Shown here piece by piece: positions 24,201 through 35,200 of a stretch of DNA of 64,000 bases. This DNA comes from Pyrenopolyporus hunteri (taxonomy: Eukaryota; Ascomycota; Sordariomycetes; Xylariales; Hypoxylaceae): positions 2,480,001 through 2,544,000 of the forward strand of contig CADCXC010000037.1 of NCBI GenBank assembly GCA_902806595.1, written 5' to 3'. The notes beneath the pieces were generated by a model. It saw only the letters and a program-made list of their open reading frames with translations, did no database searches and was not told the DNA's origin. A program made the translations under genes and the position numbers. Each line of letters opens with the position of its first letter. Position 1 is the first letter of the stretch.

Positions 24201-25374
24201 GTTTCTGCAGAATGGTCGGACCGAGTCATAAGTATGGAACTTCACAGTATCGTCAAGTTGGACGGCAATAAACCCGATATCTCGATATCCGACGGCGACG
24301 GAGCGCTAATCGAACCGAATCGAAGTTGAGTGGAAATCAGCCACTGAGGATGGGAACTTTTGACTTTTGAGAGGAGGTCACGAATCTATGACGCAAGAAC
24401 GCAACGTTCATGTTCGTTCGTAAGTTAGCGCCAAAAAGTGGATTTGTTGCCTAATACGTTAGCGATCTGGGGTTATCATAGGATGGGGTGCCCGGGGATA
24501 GCGTCGATTTGAGTCATTCCGAAATGTCTGGTGATAGAATAATCTTCAAATTCTCTTTGAAGTTGGGTGATAATCGATAATACTCAAACATATAGAGCTT
24601 GGTTTGTGGCGCCGGAATAATAAGTTGCTTTCTTAGCGTGGCTTATATGTCATTATAAGACCAAGTCTTGTAAAATGACATAAGCGCCTGGTATTACCGG
24701 GAATTGATAATTCCGTAGATGCCTCGTACGAGGAAGCCCGGAAAAGTGTTGTTGGTTATATGTGAGGTTAACTTAATTACCCCAATGACACTTTATCTGG
24801 GTTCAAAAATGCCGGTTATCTGAGAATGGGGACATTCAGGCTAGACCGCCGTAGTGTCTCTGGGATACCATTATACTATTCGAGCCTAGGTGCGGATCTT
24901 GAATTGTGCCGTCCGTCACTAATGACACCCGAGATTCGGAATTCCTACGCCAGGCGATATATCTCCACCAGGTGGGTATCATATTTTGGTGGTTTCGTAT
25001 CGTAACCGCAACGGATTAGGCAACTTGCTTCTCCGTGTATGTGTTAGCATCTACGACGATAATGCCGCATTAATCAATATGACCCTTAACCGCAAGAAAA
25101 TTACAGGGATCTATAGTTGATTGCGAATTAAGCGGATAGCCTCAGCAAGGGCTCGGGAGTCGTGCCGCATTGTATGGCCCTTCCTGGTGGGGGCATCTGC
25201 CAACATCGGTCGGGTTTGCTCGGTCATAGTTTGGCGACATGTGGTTTGTGTCCGTAGAGTTATAAAGAGGCCGTGATGCCCAAATAGAATATCGTTTTTT
25301 TAACAGCATCAAGACACTCGCTGTACGATAGCAACACGCTTACGAGACTTCTTATTATTCCGAATCGTCCAAAA
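21225..25374. other. Long gene-free region, 4.1 kb
   Basis: No ORF of note on either strand from 21.85 to 25.3 kb. Beside the GYP5 leader there are TAGG tracts (21328-21350), short CGTGCTG-type repeats (21690-21720) and a 10-bp tandem repeat (21811-21850). Further TAGGTA words occur near 22432 and 22855-22910. From 23.4 to 25.2 kb the DNA is moderately AT-rich with no recognisable element. No tRNA, rRNA or snRNA sequence was recognised. The last 100 bases form the promoter of the LovD-like gene. Confidence 0.5.
21811..21850. repeat. 10-bp tandem repeat, four copies
   Basis: The unit TGGCCTTAAG occurs four times in a row, the first copy with two changes and the last with one. It lies about 590 bp upstream of GYP5. 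Confidence 0.85.
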
Positions 25375-26637
25375 ATGTCTAAATTCTCTCACGAATCCGC
25401 TTTCGAGGCAGCTTGCCAGGCCGGCGAGATCCCAGGTGCCGTCGTAGTGGCCGCTGATAGCACGGGCAAGTTCAGGTACGAGAAAGCGTTCGGCAAGACA
25501 GCCCATGGAGAACCCTTCGCGGTGGACAGCGTGATGTGGCTGGCTTCTTGCACGAAGCTCATGACGTCTGTGGCCGCTTTGCAACAAGTACAACGAGGGT
25601 ACATTGGGTTGGACGAGGATGTCGGAAAAGTGCTCCCGGAGATCGCTGCCCAGAAGATTCTGGTTCGTTTCGACGAAGAGGGGAAGCCCGTATACGAGGA
25701 AAAGCAGGGACCTGTCACTCTGAGGTAAGTACGCTTCTACAAATCGAATTTCGACCGAGCACGACTCATTCTTCTATTAAGGCACATGCTCTCGCATACC
25801 AGTGGGCTTACCATGCCCCTGTTTTCCCCTATGCTCCAGAAGCTGGATGAAATCCGGGGAACTCCGGAGAAGCCTCCTAAGACTATCGTGGAGGAGTTTT
25901 CGTACCCCCTCGTCTTCCAGCCTGGAAAAGGATGGCAGTACGGTACGAGCTTGGACTGGGCGGGCAAATTAGTCGAACGAATTTCAGGGCTTCCCCTCGA
26001 GGAATACATGCGCGTTAACATCTGGGATCCGCTGAACATGAAGAATGTTGGCTTCGATCCGAACTCGAACTCGGAGCTGAAGGCGCGCAAGCTGGGGATG
26101 ACCCTCAGAGAAAAGGACGGAAAACTAGCCCCTACGACTGGCGGCTACTTATACGTGCGCGATGACAGGGACGACTCGTATGGCGGAGCAGGGGGCTGGG
26201 CATCGGCGGAGAGCTACTTGAATTTACTGCAGACTCTGTGCGCGAATGATGGCCGGATCTTGAGTAAGGAACTGGTTGACGAGATGTTCAAGCCGCAGCT
26301 CGGCCCGGAGGCTAAGGAGACCCTGAACCATCTGCTTAAGACTGATGAAGCCGCTCGTCGAATAATGGCCAACTCGTTTGATATGGATCACCAAGTGATG
26401 GATCATGGACTCGGCGGAGCGATTGGCACCAGAGATGAGACCGGCAGAAGACAGGCCGGGACTATGTCCTGGGGCGGCTTGCCGAACCTGATCTGGTGGA
26501 TTGACAGGAAAGGCGGCTTATGTGGTGCGCTCTTCACGAACCTGGTTCCGTCAGGGGATGTAAAGATCAACAAGCTAGAGGAAGCGTTTGAGCTGGCTGT
26601 CTATGAGCAGTATGAAGAGTTTAAGAAGCAATTGTGA
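25375..26637 (+). CDS. LovD-like serine hydrolase / acyltransferase (beta-lactamase superfamily)
   Basis: Beta-lactamase/class C-like protein of 401 aa from exons 25375-25724 and 25782-26637 (57-bp intron, GTAAGT donor, in phase). The nucleophile motif SxxK is SCTK at about residues 58-61, in WLASCTKLMTSVAALQQVQRG. The second active-site motif is the tyrosine of WQYGTSLDW (about Y170). HMLSHTSGLT and GGAGGWASAESYLNLLQTL are family blocks, and TMSWGGLPNLIWWID marks the C-terminal strand region, as in LovD, the lovastatin transesterase. Length is close to LovD. No signal peptide, so probably cytosolic. There is no polyketide synthase or other cluster gene nearby, so a secondary-metabolite role is not supported by context; a general esterase or detoxifying hydrolase is equally possible. 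Confidence 0.9.
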
Positions 26638-27169
26638 GGGTAGGAGATCCATGGTGTATTGTGTATACTTAGATACCTACCTGGTACGGAATATCGATGT
26701 GTATTTTAATGCTCTATTGTATGTGGATGAAACAGTGATATGGATTGATGCTGAAATATTATACTGTGGTGAGTAATAGTAGTTGAAAATATCGCTATAG
26801 CATGCTTACCAAATATCCTGTGAGGATTGAATATGTACCAATATTAGGTAGGTACCTAGGTAGGTAGCTACCTACCTACGCTCGGTGGCTAGATCGTTGA
26901 TGGAGAGGCGCGAGTTGAGTTTTTCGGATGTCCGTGTGGATTGCCCAATCGGAAAGCGGTACGACCGTAGAAGCTATGTCCGAGCAACGGCCAAACACGC
27001 TCGTTTCTTTCTATTGTTCTTGTAACTCGTACTTCACCGGTTCTGGAGACGAGGTGCGAAGAAGAACGATATGGAGGATGATAAGGATGCTTGGATTGGG
27101 TCAGTAATCGCGAGGAATAAAAAATAGAGAAAAAAGAAGTGGCATTAGAGGAATCTAACCTCTTAATGT
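26638..27169. other. Intergenic region with palindromic TAGGTA repeat
   Basis: 3' flank of the LovD-like gene followed by a TAGGTA-family palindrome (separate entry) and the 3' flank of the tRNA gene, with a run of six T on the minus strand at about 27130, a plausible RNA polymerase III stop though rather distant. Confidence 0.4.
26845..26879. repeat. TAGGTA-family palindromic repeat
   Basis: A tract of TAGG and CCTA units; bases 26857-26878 form a perfect 22-bp inverted repeat centred on AGCT, able to form a hairpin or cruciform. Confidence 0.85.
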
Positions 27170-27241
27170 TGGACTCGCGGGGAATCGAACCCCGGACCAC
27201 TCCCATGCTAAGGGAGTATTATACCACTAAACCACAAGCCC
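27170..27241 (-). tRNA. tRNA-Ala (anticodon AGC)
   Basis: On the minus strand a 72-nt cloverleaf is visible: acceptor GGGCTTG paired with CGAGTCC (two G-U pairs), discriminator A at 27170, anticodon stem CTCCC/GGGAG with loop TTAGCAT, hence anticodon AGC reading alanine GCU, and T arm CGGGG-TTCGATT-CCCCG. The anticodon arm is the same as that of yeast tRNA-Ala(AGC) as I remember it. There is no intron. The D arm has the usual GTGGT core. Confidence 0.95.
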
Positions 27242-29296
27242 GATTTGTGTCATCATTCAATTTCTTTGAACTGATATAGTAAGTAAAATCGGCCTAATTT
27301 AGTCCGAACGAAACGCCATCCTGTACTGTCACTGCCATCGGCTCCTACATATAGGTACCACGCTAGAATTTTGTGATACATGCACTGTTCAACAAACACA
27401 TGTACCTAGAAATATTGGAATTGGGGTAGCTGGTACGTCGGTAGTCATCAATGTCCCCGTGTACTCGAGGAGTGGTGATACACGTATATGTACCTACATA
27501 CCTACCTACGTATCTCTAACAACAATAGCCAAGGGTTTCCGATGGGGCGTTGAGTAGTGTCTGAGGTAGCTGTACCACTAGGTCGACGCAGAACATAGGT
27601 ATTCATATAGCTAGGGAGATATGTATTTGCTTTCCCATACATGATGCCTACTCACATGTAGGTGCTAAACGAAACAGGAAACCCAATGGCTTACCTGATA
27701 TCGTGATAGAGGATATCGGTGCACTGGTGTCGTCAAGGCGCGCGCGAGTGAGAAGATACCAAATTGGAACGACTTCATCTGGGGAAGATGTAAACTACAT
27801 GCAATGTCTCACTTGACGATTTCAAGACATTTGCGTGTAACACGGGATGTGATAAATACCTACAGGTACCTACATGCAGGTAGGTACCTATATGTAAGGT
27901 TACTTTGCCCGGAAGAGGAATCCTGGAGATTCGCTCAGGGCTCAATATCTACCGTAAGGTCTCGAGGAGCGTACTGGGCAGCAATGGTCTCCATCAAGTC
28001 CGTACATACCTAGGTACCTGGGTATAGGTACCATGCAAGCACGATAATATGCAGGATCGGTGGTGATTTGTTTGCACCGTATCTATTGTTGGGCTGCGAT
28101 CTCTGAAATCTCTGCCGATGATGAAATCAGTGTCTTCGTTGTGGATTTCTTAGGGGGGGATCTGCCTAGATGTAGATGTAGATGCTGTCGTGCTTGAGTC
28201 TTGGGGGTCGCTGAGCGCGCGCTCGAACAAAGAATTAAATGGTACCACCTATTAGGGACATGTATCTGAGGTACCTAATTTTTAGGTATGCCCTGAGGCG
28301 TCCGCTCGTTCATCCAAGTTCGATAGGCGCCCATCCCCGAAAAAGGCTTGCTTGCTGGTGACCCAGGCCACCTAACCTAGGTACCTGTACGGGTACTGTA
28401 CCGTACCGCCGCGCCAAAGCTCTGGCTATGATACCTCCATGTCTGCCTTTGCTTACCCATGCGCACAGGCACTTGTTTCGTACCTTAGTACCATTTTTTT
28501 TTCTACACCTCCGCATGTATCTACCACAGTCACTGCTGCCACAACGACCCACTAGTGCAATCATTACGCAAAGGGCAGTGGCCGATCAGCCGCGAGCTTT
28601 CAAACACCTCTAAACTAGATCTACCTTAGGTATTTTTTTTTCTTCCTTTTAAACATCTCTCGACTCCGCCGACTTTGCATCTCATCGACGACCAAGCCAA
28701 ATAAATATCTCTGGCGTCTGATGCGGACCGTACTACTTCTCCCCGTTTAGGTAGCCAACACGAACCAACTAAAAGCCTTCTTAATCCTGGAAATCTTGGT
28801 ACAGCGGCCTGCACCCGCTTGGACCGACCTAATTCCAGCTTCCTGGGAGCCGTTCCGGAATCGTATCTACGCCTCACATCATCCATCATTAGTCGCCCCT
28901 CACTCACGCACTGTTCACATCACACCAACCTAACAGAATATCCTGTATCACTTCGACGCGCGGGGCGTTCTATTTCATCGACGTTCCCGTCTCCCAAATC
29001 AGCCGTGAATTCATCGGAGCGTTCCCGCAACCGAATCTCTTCTTTTGATACCCGCAAGGCTGACATCCGGGGACGAGGCTTAATCCTGCAACCCACCCGC
29101 TCTACAGCACCGCATTCCGCCACCCCACCTTGTACACCGAAGCTCAGTTTTTCGAGACGCCATACGAGAGGAGCCGTCCAAGCCATTTTGGACGCTCCCA
29201 CGCGGCGAGTCAAATTGTCGTCACCGGTTATCTGAACCTTGGTAGTGGAGGGGGAGCTGACACATTCTTTGCGGCTCTGCCGCCCCGGCCTTCACC
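27242..29296. other. Intergenic region upstream of TOM1, 2 kb
   Basis: Contains many TAGGTA-family words (27495-27515, 27858-27891, 28008-28031, 28371-28386) in the left 1.2 kb. The right 0.7 kb is C-rich with ATC/CACC words and is probably the TOM1 promoter and leader. The ORF at 28819-29235 opens with TTG rather than ATG and resembles no known protein. No other RNA gene recognised. Confidence 0.5.
27858..27891. repeat. TAGGTA-family repeat cluster
   Basis: Alternating ACCTACAGGTACCTAC and CAGGTAGGTACCTA words with partial inverted symmetry. Confidence 0.7.
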
Positions 29297-32200
29297 ATGG
29301 GAAAGATAACGAAGACCATTCAGCCTAAGCATAAGGAGACGCTGGTAAGTATTCTCGTGTAATGCAAATTATGTTTTGCCGCGCTGCCTGCTAATCCGCT
29401 GTCCTCTAGTCTCCTTGGCTACAGGAGTTCATTGATAATGCGACCTCCGTACCCTTACCTCACTTGCCCCAGATCCTTGCCACATTTCCCTCACGGTGGC
29501 CTTTCCCGAGGGGTGACCTGTATCATTGGATACCGCTATTGAATCGATTCGATGAGCTCCTCGAGTCGTTTTGTTCCACCTATAAGCTGAACGAGGGCCC
29601 CCAGGTGAAAGACTTCGGGTGCGAAGTTTTACTGGGATCTAGCTCTGCCGACAGCGATGAAGCGCGGACGACCGACCTACATAAGCTTACGGAGTTGGGA
29701 TATGGCGAAGATGGTGATGTCAGCCTTATCGTGGCCATACTGAGATTCACTCAGATGCTCCTGGACCACTGTGGAAACCGCAGTATCTATGCCAGTAGTC
29801 CTCATTTGAACGATCTTCTGAATAGCACAGATTTTACCGTTATTTGTGCCACACTGCGCGTTGGGGTAGAACTGGCACAGCGCTATCAGGCCTCGGTAAA
29901 GCGCATCCACGGGATGACCCCCCGACAAGTGCACCCGAGTCTCCTTTCAAACCACTACAATATAGATCTCGACCGTGTGCTGCACCTTGCCCAACCTTTT
30001 ATCAAGACCCCTCTAACTAAGCCCTTGGAGCCTTCGCTCCTTTCTACTCCTAGTTCCGCTAGTAAGAGTAAGGATAAGGCTCACGGTGGAAGTCCTAAGA
30101 ATATAGCCACCATGTATGCGAACGACCTATGTGCTCTGGCAAAGGCAGACCCCGTCGAAGGCCCGGCCTCGCAGGCGCGTTGGAATGGCTGGGGCGACGT
30201 GAAGATCACGTACTACCCCTCCACGGATGGTTCGCAGGGACCGGCACAACAGTCTCTCCCCGATCGGGCGACAGCGTCTAATGTACCTTCGACGCCAACG
30301 CCGTTGAGACGGAGCAGCACTACTGGTGCCACGCAATCTACTCCCCGCACGAGTCGCCAAGGGGCGTCCGAGGATAGCCCAGCTGGTACCTCTCGGTCTC
30401 CTGTTGTCGGGCGGGATGAGAGTGCTCCGCCGGGCCAGAAGACCTTGGAGGTATCTCACGCGTCGGTATGCTCATCATCAATTTATCAGCTCCTCGCTAG
30501 AGCACCGGCGGATCTTCCGAAGGAAACTAGATATGAATTTCTGAACCGACTCAGGGTCGCCAAGGCCCTCACAGGCTCAGTCGAGTCTCGGCAACAGGCA
30601 TTGAGGGCACGTTTATTAGCTATCCAGAATCTGGCGTACATACACATTGAGCCGACGTTCATCGAGAAGGTCCTTAGGCAGGACAACGATGAGCCGCGTC
30701 GATTCCAACTTGTGTATCAGCTCGCGGAATTGATCCACCCTGCTGCCGACGGCGCCGCGGCGGTGCCTATCGATATACAATCGATTGCATTTTCACTCCT
30801 CGAAGCCATCTCGAGTTTCCATCATAAGTTGCCAGACATATTCTCGGCTTTGAATGCGACGGTGAACCACGGCGTATTGCTTTACGTCGTTAGGAAGGCC
30901 GTCGCGGAGATGAAAACGGACGACGAAGGGGAACAGTACACAGAGATGGACGAATGGCGTGACAATCTCTTTTCTCTCACGCTTCATATCACGATGGCTA
31001 TGGCTAATAGCACAACGCGTAACACTCCCGAGATTATCGCCGCCGGGCTGTTGGATATTATGGTTGAGATCCTCAACACCAGGTCCAACATAGCCGAACG
31101 CACGTATGGGACTTTGGTAGGATTCCTAGACAGCCTTGTTTATAACGTTCAAAGCTCCTTCCAGACGTTGATAAATGCCGACGGCCTTGAGGCTATCACC
31201 AACTTAGTTACCCATGAAGTTGAACTTGCAGAAAAGCTCATTGCGGAGGGCAGAGGAACGCCCGCTACCCATCGTTCCCAAGTTGTTGATTACGAGATAC
31301 CTTTTTATCAGCAGCAGAATCTCAAGTTCCTCTTGAAGTTCATCCACCATTTAATGTCAAATGCCTTTTCTTTCGGTGGAAACACTGACCGGTTATTGAG
31401 GAATCTCGTCGATAAATCCGCATTACTTCGCAGTATTCGGGAGATCATTGAAAATATGCACAAATTTGGTTCATTAGTGTGGACTAACGCTGTTATTATT
31501 CTAAGTGACTTCCTCAACAACGACCCCACGAGCTTTGCGGCAATCTCCGAAGCTGGGCTTGTCCAGAGTTATCTGCAGGCCCTGACGGGCCGCCCGGTAC
31601 CTGTGGGACAAGTTAGCGGGACGGACGCGGGCCAAGGTGGGAGCCGGGACGACACCCCAGGGTCACCTTCGGATGGCCTCACACCGGACCTCCTTGAACC
31701 TGACAGCCGCCCACACCCTCCGCCGAGGGATGTCTTGGAAGCCCCTCGTGACGGTCCGCTAGCTCGTGGTATCTTGCCTAACTCGGAACCTATTACGATC
31801 GTGCCGACCGTTCTCAATGCGATATCTCTGAACAATCTTGGAATGAAGATGGTTGTTGCGTCCCGCGCGTTCGACAGCTACTTCGAAATATTCGAGAGCC
31901 CCGAGCACGTCCGGGTCATGGCGACGGACGAGAATGTGGCTCAGAACGTTGGGGGTAATTTCGATGAGCTTGCTCGTCATCACCCTTCTCTAAGGCCAGC
32001 TATCTCAAATGCCGTGTTAGACATGGTTGCTCGGGTCGCCCATCTCTCCAAAGTCAAGGCTAGGGATTCTCAATGGGGAGCTAAACTTATTGTGAAGGAT
32101 TCGAAAGGCCGCGGAGTGATTGCTAATGAAGGACTACTGGATGAACCCGAAATTGCTCCTTCGGATAAAGACAAAGGCAAGGCTGTCGCCACGACTGGTG

Positions 32201-35200
32201 ATGCTGATATTGAGATGGCGGATGCCAGCGTGCAGCAGACGGAAGACGCAGAGCCAACGTTGGGCAATTCAACGGTTGATGCCTCTATCACGCCATATAT
32301 CTATGCAATTTCCAACTTTCTAACCCAATACATCAGTAACACGAACCTCAAGATGACTCTGATCAATAATGGCGGGATTGAGTTGCTCCTTGACCTTAGT
32401 ACTGCGCCGAGCCTCCCGCATGATTTCGGAGAATCTATTGCCTCCCGAAATCTGCAGTTGGTGGTGTCCCAGTTAATCGAGGCTGCCCCGATTATCGGGC
32501 TGCCCTCTTTACTAAAACGGACTCAGGCTGAGATCGATGTACTTCAGCCAATCACCCAAGTCCAGGAACCGGGTTCCTACTTTTCGCCCTTCCTCGCGGC
32601 TGAAACGAGCCTGGGGGATCAGGGTGGTCATGGTGTGGCGGATCGACTTACTCGTGGCACTCAATTGGCGAAGGCGCTATTGAACACCCAGTGTCTCATA
32701 AAGACTCTTTACCAGTGCTTCCCCTTCTCCTCACGATCGCAGACTGTCACGTTACACCCTGTTGTCGTTTTTGACTACTACAGCCGCCTAATCAAGTCTC
32801 TTGGTCCGCTGTTGCGCGCTGTTATCTTAGAGGAGGCTTCCATCTCTAACAGCGTGCCCGAGAGCTGGTCAACCCGGAAGTTGGGCCAATCCATGGATCG
32901 ACAGGGCCCGTCGAACAGTAGCGCTACGCCAAACAACGGAAATACTGCTAGTGCCATTTCAGACTCTGATGAGTCCGGCTTGCCGGATGTCTTATCATCT
33001 ACAGCTCTATGGAAGTTCACGACAGCTAAGCCTACCGGTTCTAGCGACGGTCCCTCGGAGAGCGAGAAGTCAAGCCCGCGCTACCAGAACTACAGAACGC
33101 TGCGTCTCCTGTTACATTCGCTGATGCCCGCCACATTCCCGCTTTTCCAGACCCTAGGGAAAGCTCTATTACCTCGTCGCGAACGTGATCAATTCTTACG
33201 AGTACATCATCTGCAGCTAGCAGAGGAGTTGGCTCAGACGATTCTCGCCCAATTTGAACTACCCGACCGCGAAAAGTCTAGCAAGGACTTCCATTACTGG
33301 ATCATAATGTTGCATGCGGTTCACGAAATGTTGGTAAACCGTACGATGGAAAGTAAGTGACGCCTTATTTCTACTTTTTCTTTCTGGCGTTTACGATACT
33401 GACTTAACTAGCTCGTGCGGAGCGGCAATCTCCGACGCAAATCATCGCGCCTGTCTTGATTGCCTTCAAGAAGTATGGCGGATTGGAGCTGCTTAACTCA
33501 ATGTTACGTACGTTCAAGGACGAGATCTGCAAGGAGGACAAGGACGGGGATGACTCTTCCATGTCGCGACTTGCTGCCATTGGGATGAAGAAGATCCTGG
33601 ACTTGTATATCATGGCAGTCAATGGCAAGGTCATCACGGATTCCGTGAGCCAGATCAATATTCTCCCGCGGAACGTGGGAAGCAGCGACGGACGAGCCCA
33701 TACACAAGTCGCCCCAAACTTGGTCGTTGAGCTACGGATGGCCATTTTACCGGTAATGAGAGAGCTCTGGGATTCGCCGTTGGTTGAGAAGGGGTCTGCT
33801 CCCATATTAGCGAAGATCATTGCTATTTTGAAGTCCATCTCCCTCTCCGACTCGGAAAACAATGCCTATAAACGTTCAGACAAGGTTCGCGTCAAATATC
33901 CTTCTCCCTAAAGCTTCGATACTAATATCAATAGAACACTCCACCTGCGTATCTCCAACCTACGCCACTTAAGTTTTCTTGGACATCCGTCGAGGGTGAC
34001 ACAGCGGAGGTCCTTAGTGAGGTCAATTGCTCGGAAGACCTCGCACAGGAAGGGATTTATCGAGCCAACGGTAACCGGCAACTTGCTATCGAATATTGTA
34101 AAGCGCATGAATCAGGCGTCGCTGGCAGCCGAAATCCTATCCCCGAAGAAGACTCGCCGGACAATGCGGACAATGAATCCGCTCCCACGGGTGAACGCAA
34201 TGCCCGCGCTTCCGCCGAGGATGACCCCATGGTATTAGACCAAACTCCCGAATTATCATCGGGCCTTTTACTCGATGAGGATATCCTTGGCAATCTCGGG
34301 CAAGTCGGGGCAATGTCAAATAGCAACGGTCGGGATACGCCAGTTCCCCCACTTATTCCTCGTGAGGATGATGTGGCTGCATCATCGTCAACCACTCCTG
34401 CTCAGGTTCCTTCGGCCGGTCCCAATACAGAGACGGACCTCGCCAAGAGAACAGCTGTGGCTAAGGAGGATCTCGACGAAGAACGTGGTAAATTACGCGA
34501 GAACCTGATCGAGAGGTGCCTAGACGTTATAAGGGCACATCCTGACTCTACGTATGAGGTCTCGGAGCTGATCTCCTCCATTATCCTGCGAACTCCAGGA
34601 ACTCCCGATGATATGTCTTCTAGGCAGGAAATAGGAGAGACTCTGGCCAACGCTCTAATATCATTCGTAAATGACGACCTCAAGTCTAACGGACGAAGCA
34701 TTGCGGCCTATGCTCATCTTTTGTCTCTCCTGCTGCAGGACAAGAGTTTCTTCCGGGCAACTGTTCACGTATTGAAAGATAATGTGAAAGAGTACTTACA
34801 ATTCCTTGAGATTCCGGCATCTCCATCTACCGAGGAGCTCGCACCTTGGATACCTTACGTCCTCCTAGTCTTCGAGATCCTCCTCAGCGACGATGAACAG
34901 CCTGGGGAAATCAAGTGGAAGATTCCGACATCTGAGAACGAACCGATAGAACCGCTGCAGTGGTCGGCGAAGGACCTCAACGTGAAAGAAGAGCATCGCC
35001 AGACGCTTTTAGGTTCGGTATTGGAACTGCTGCCGCGGATTGGCAAAGAAGAACCACTGGCCGTATCTGTTCTACGGATCTTGGTCATATTAACCCGCGA
35101 TCGTTCTATAGCACGAATAGTCGGCGATAAAAAGAATCTACAGCGGTTATTCGTCGCTGCTAAGCAACTCTCCGGAGCTGGGGCCCCACGTCTTAATGAG

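Noticed and set aside
28819..29235. 138-codon ORF upstream of TOM1 as a separate gene
   Set aside because: It opens at TTG, has no recognisable motif and lies in the C-rich leader region; another frame on the opposite strand is equally open.
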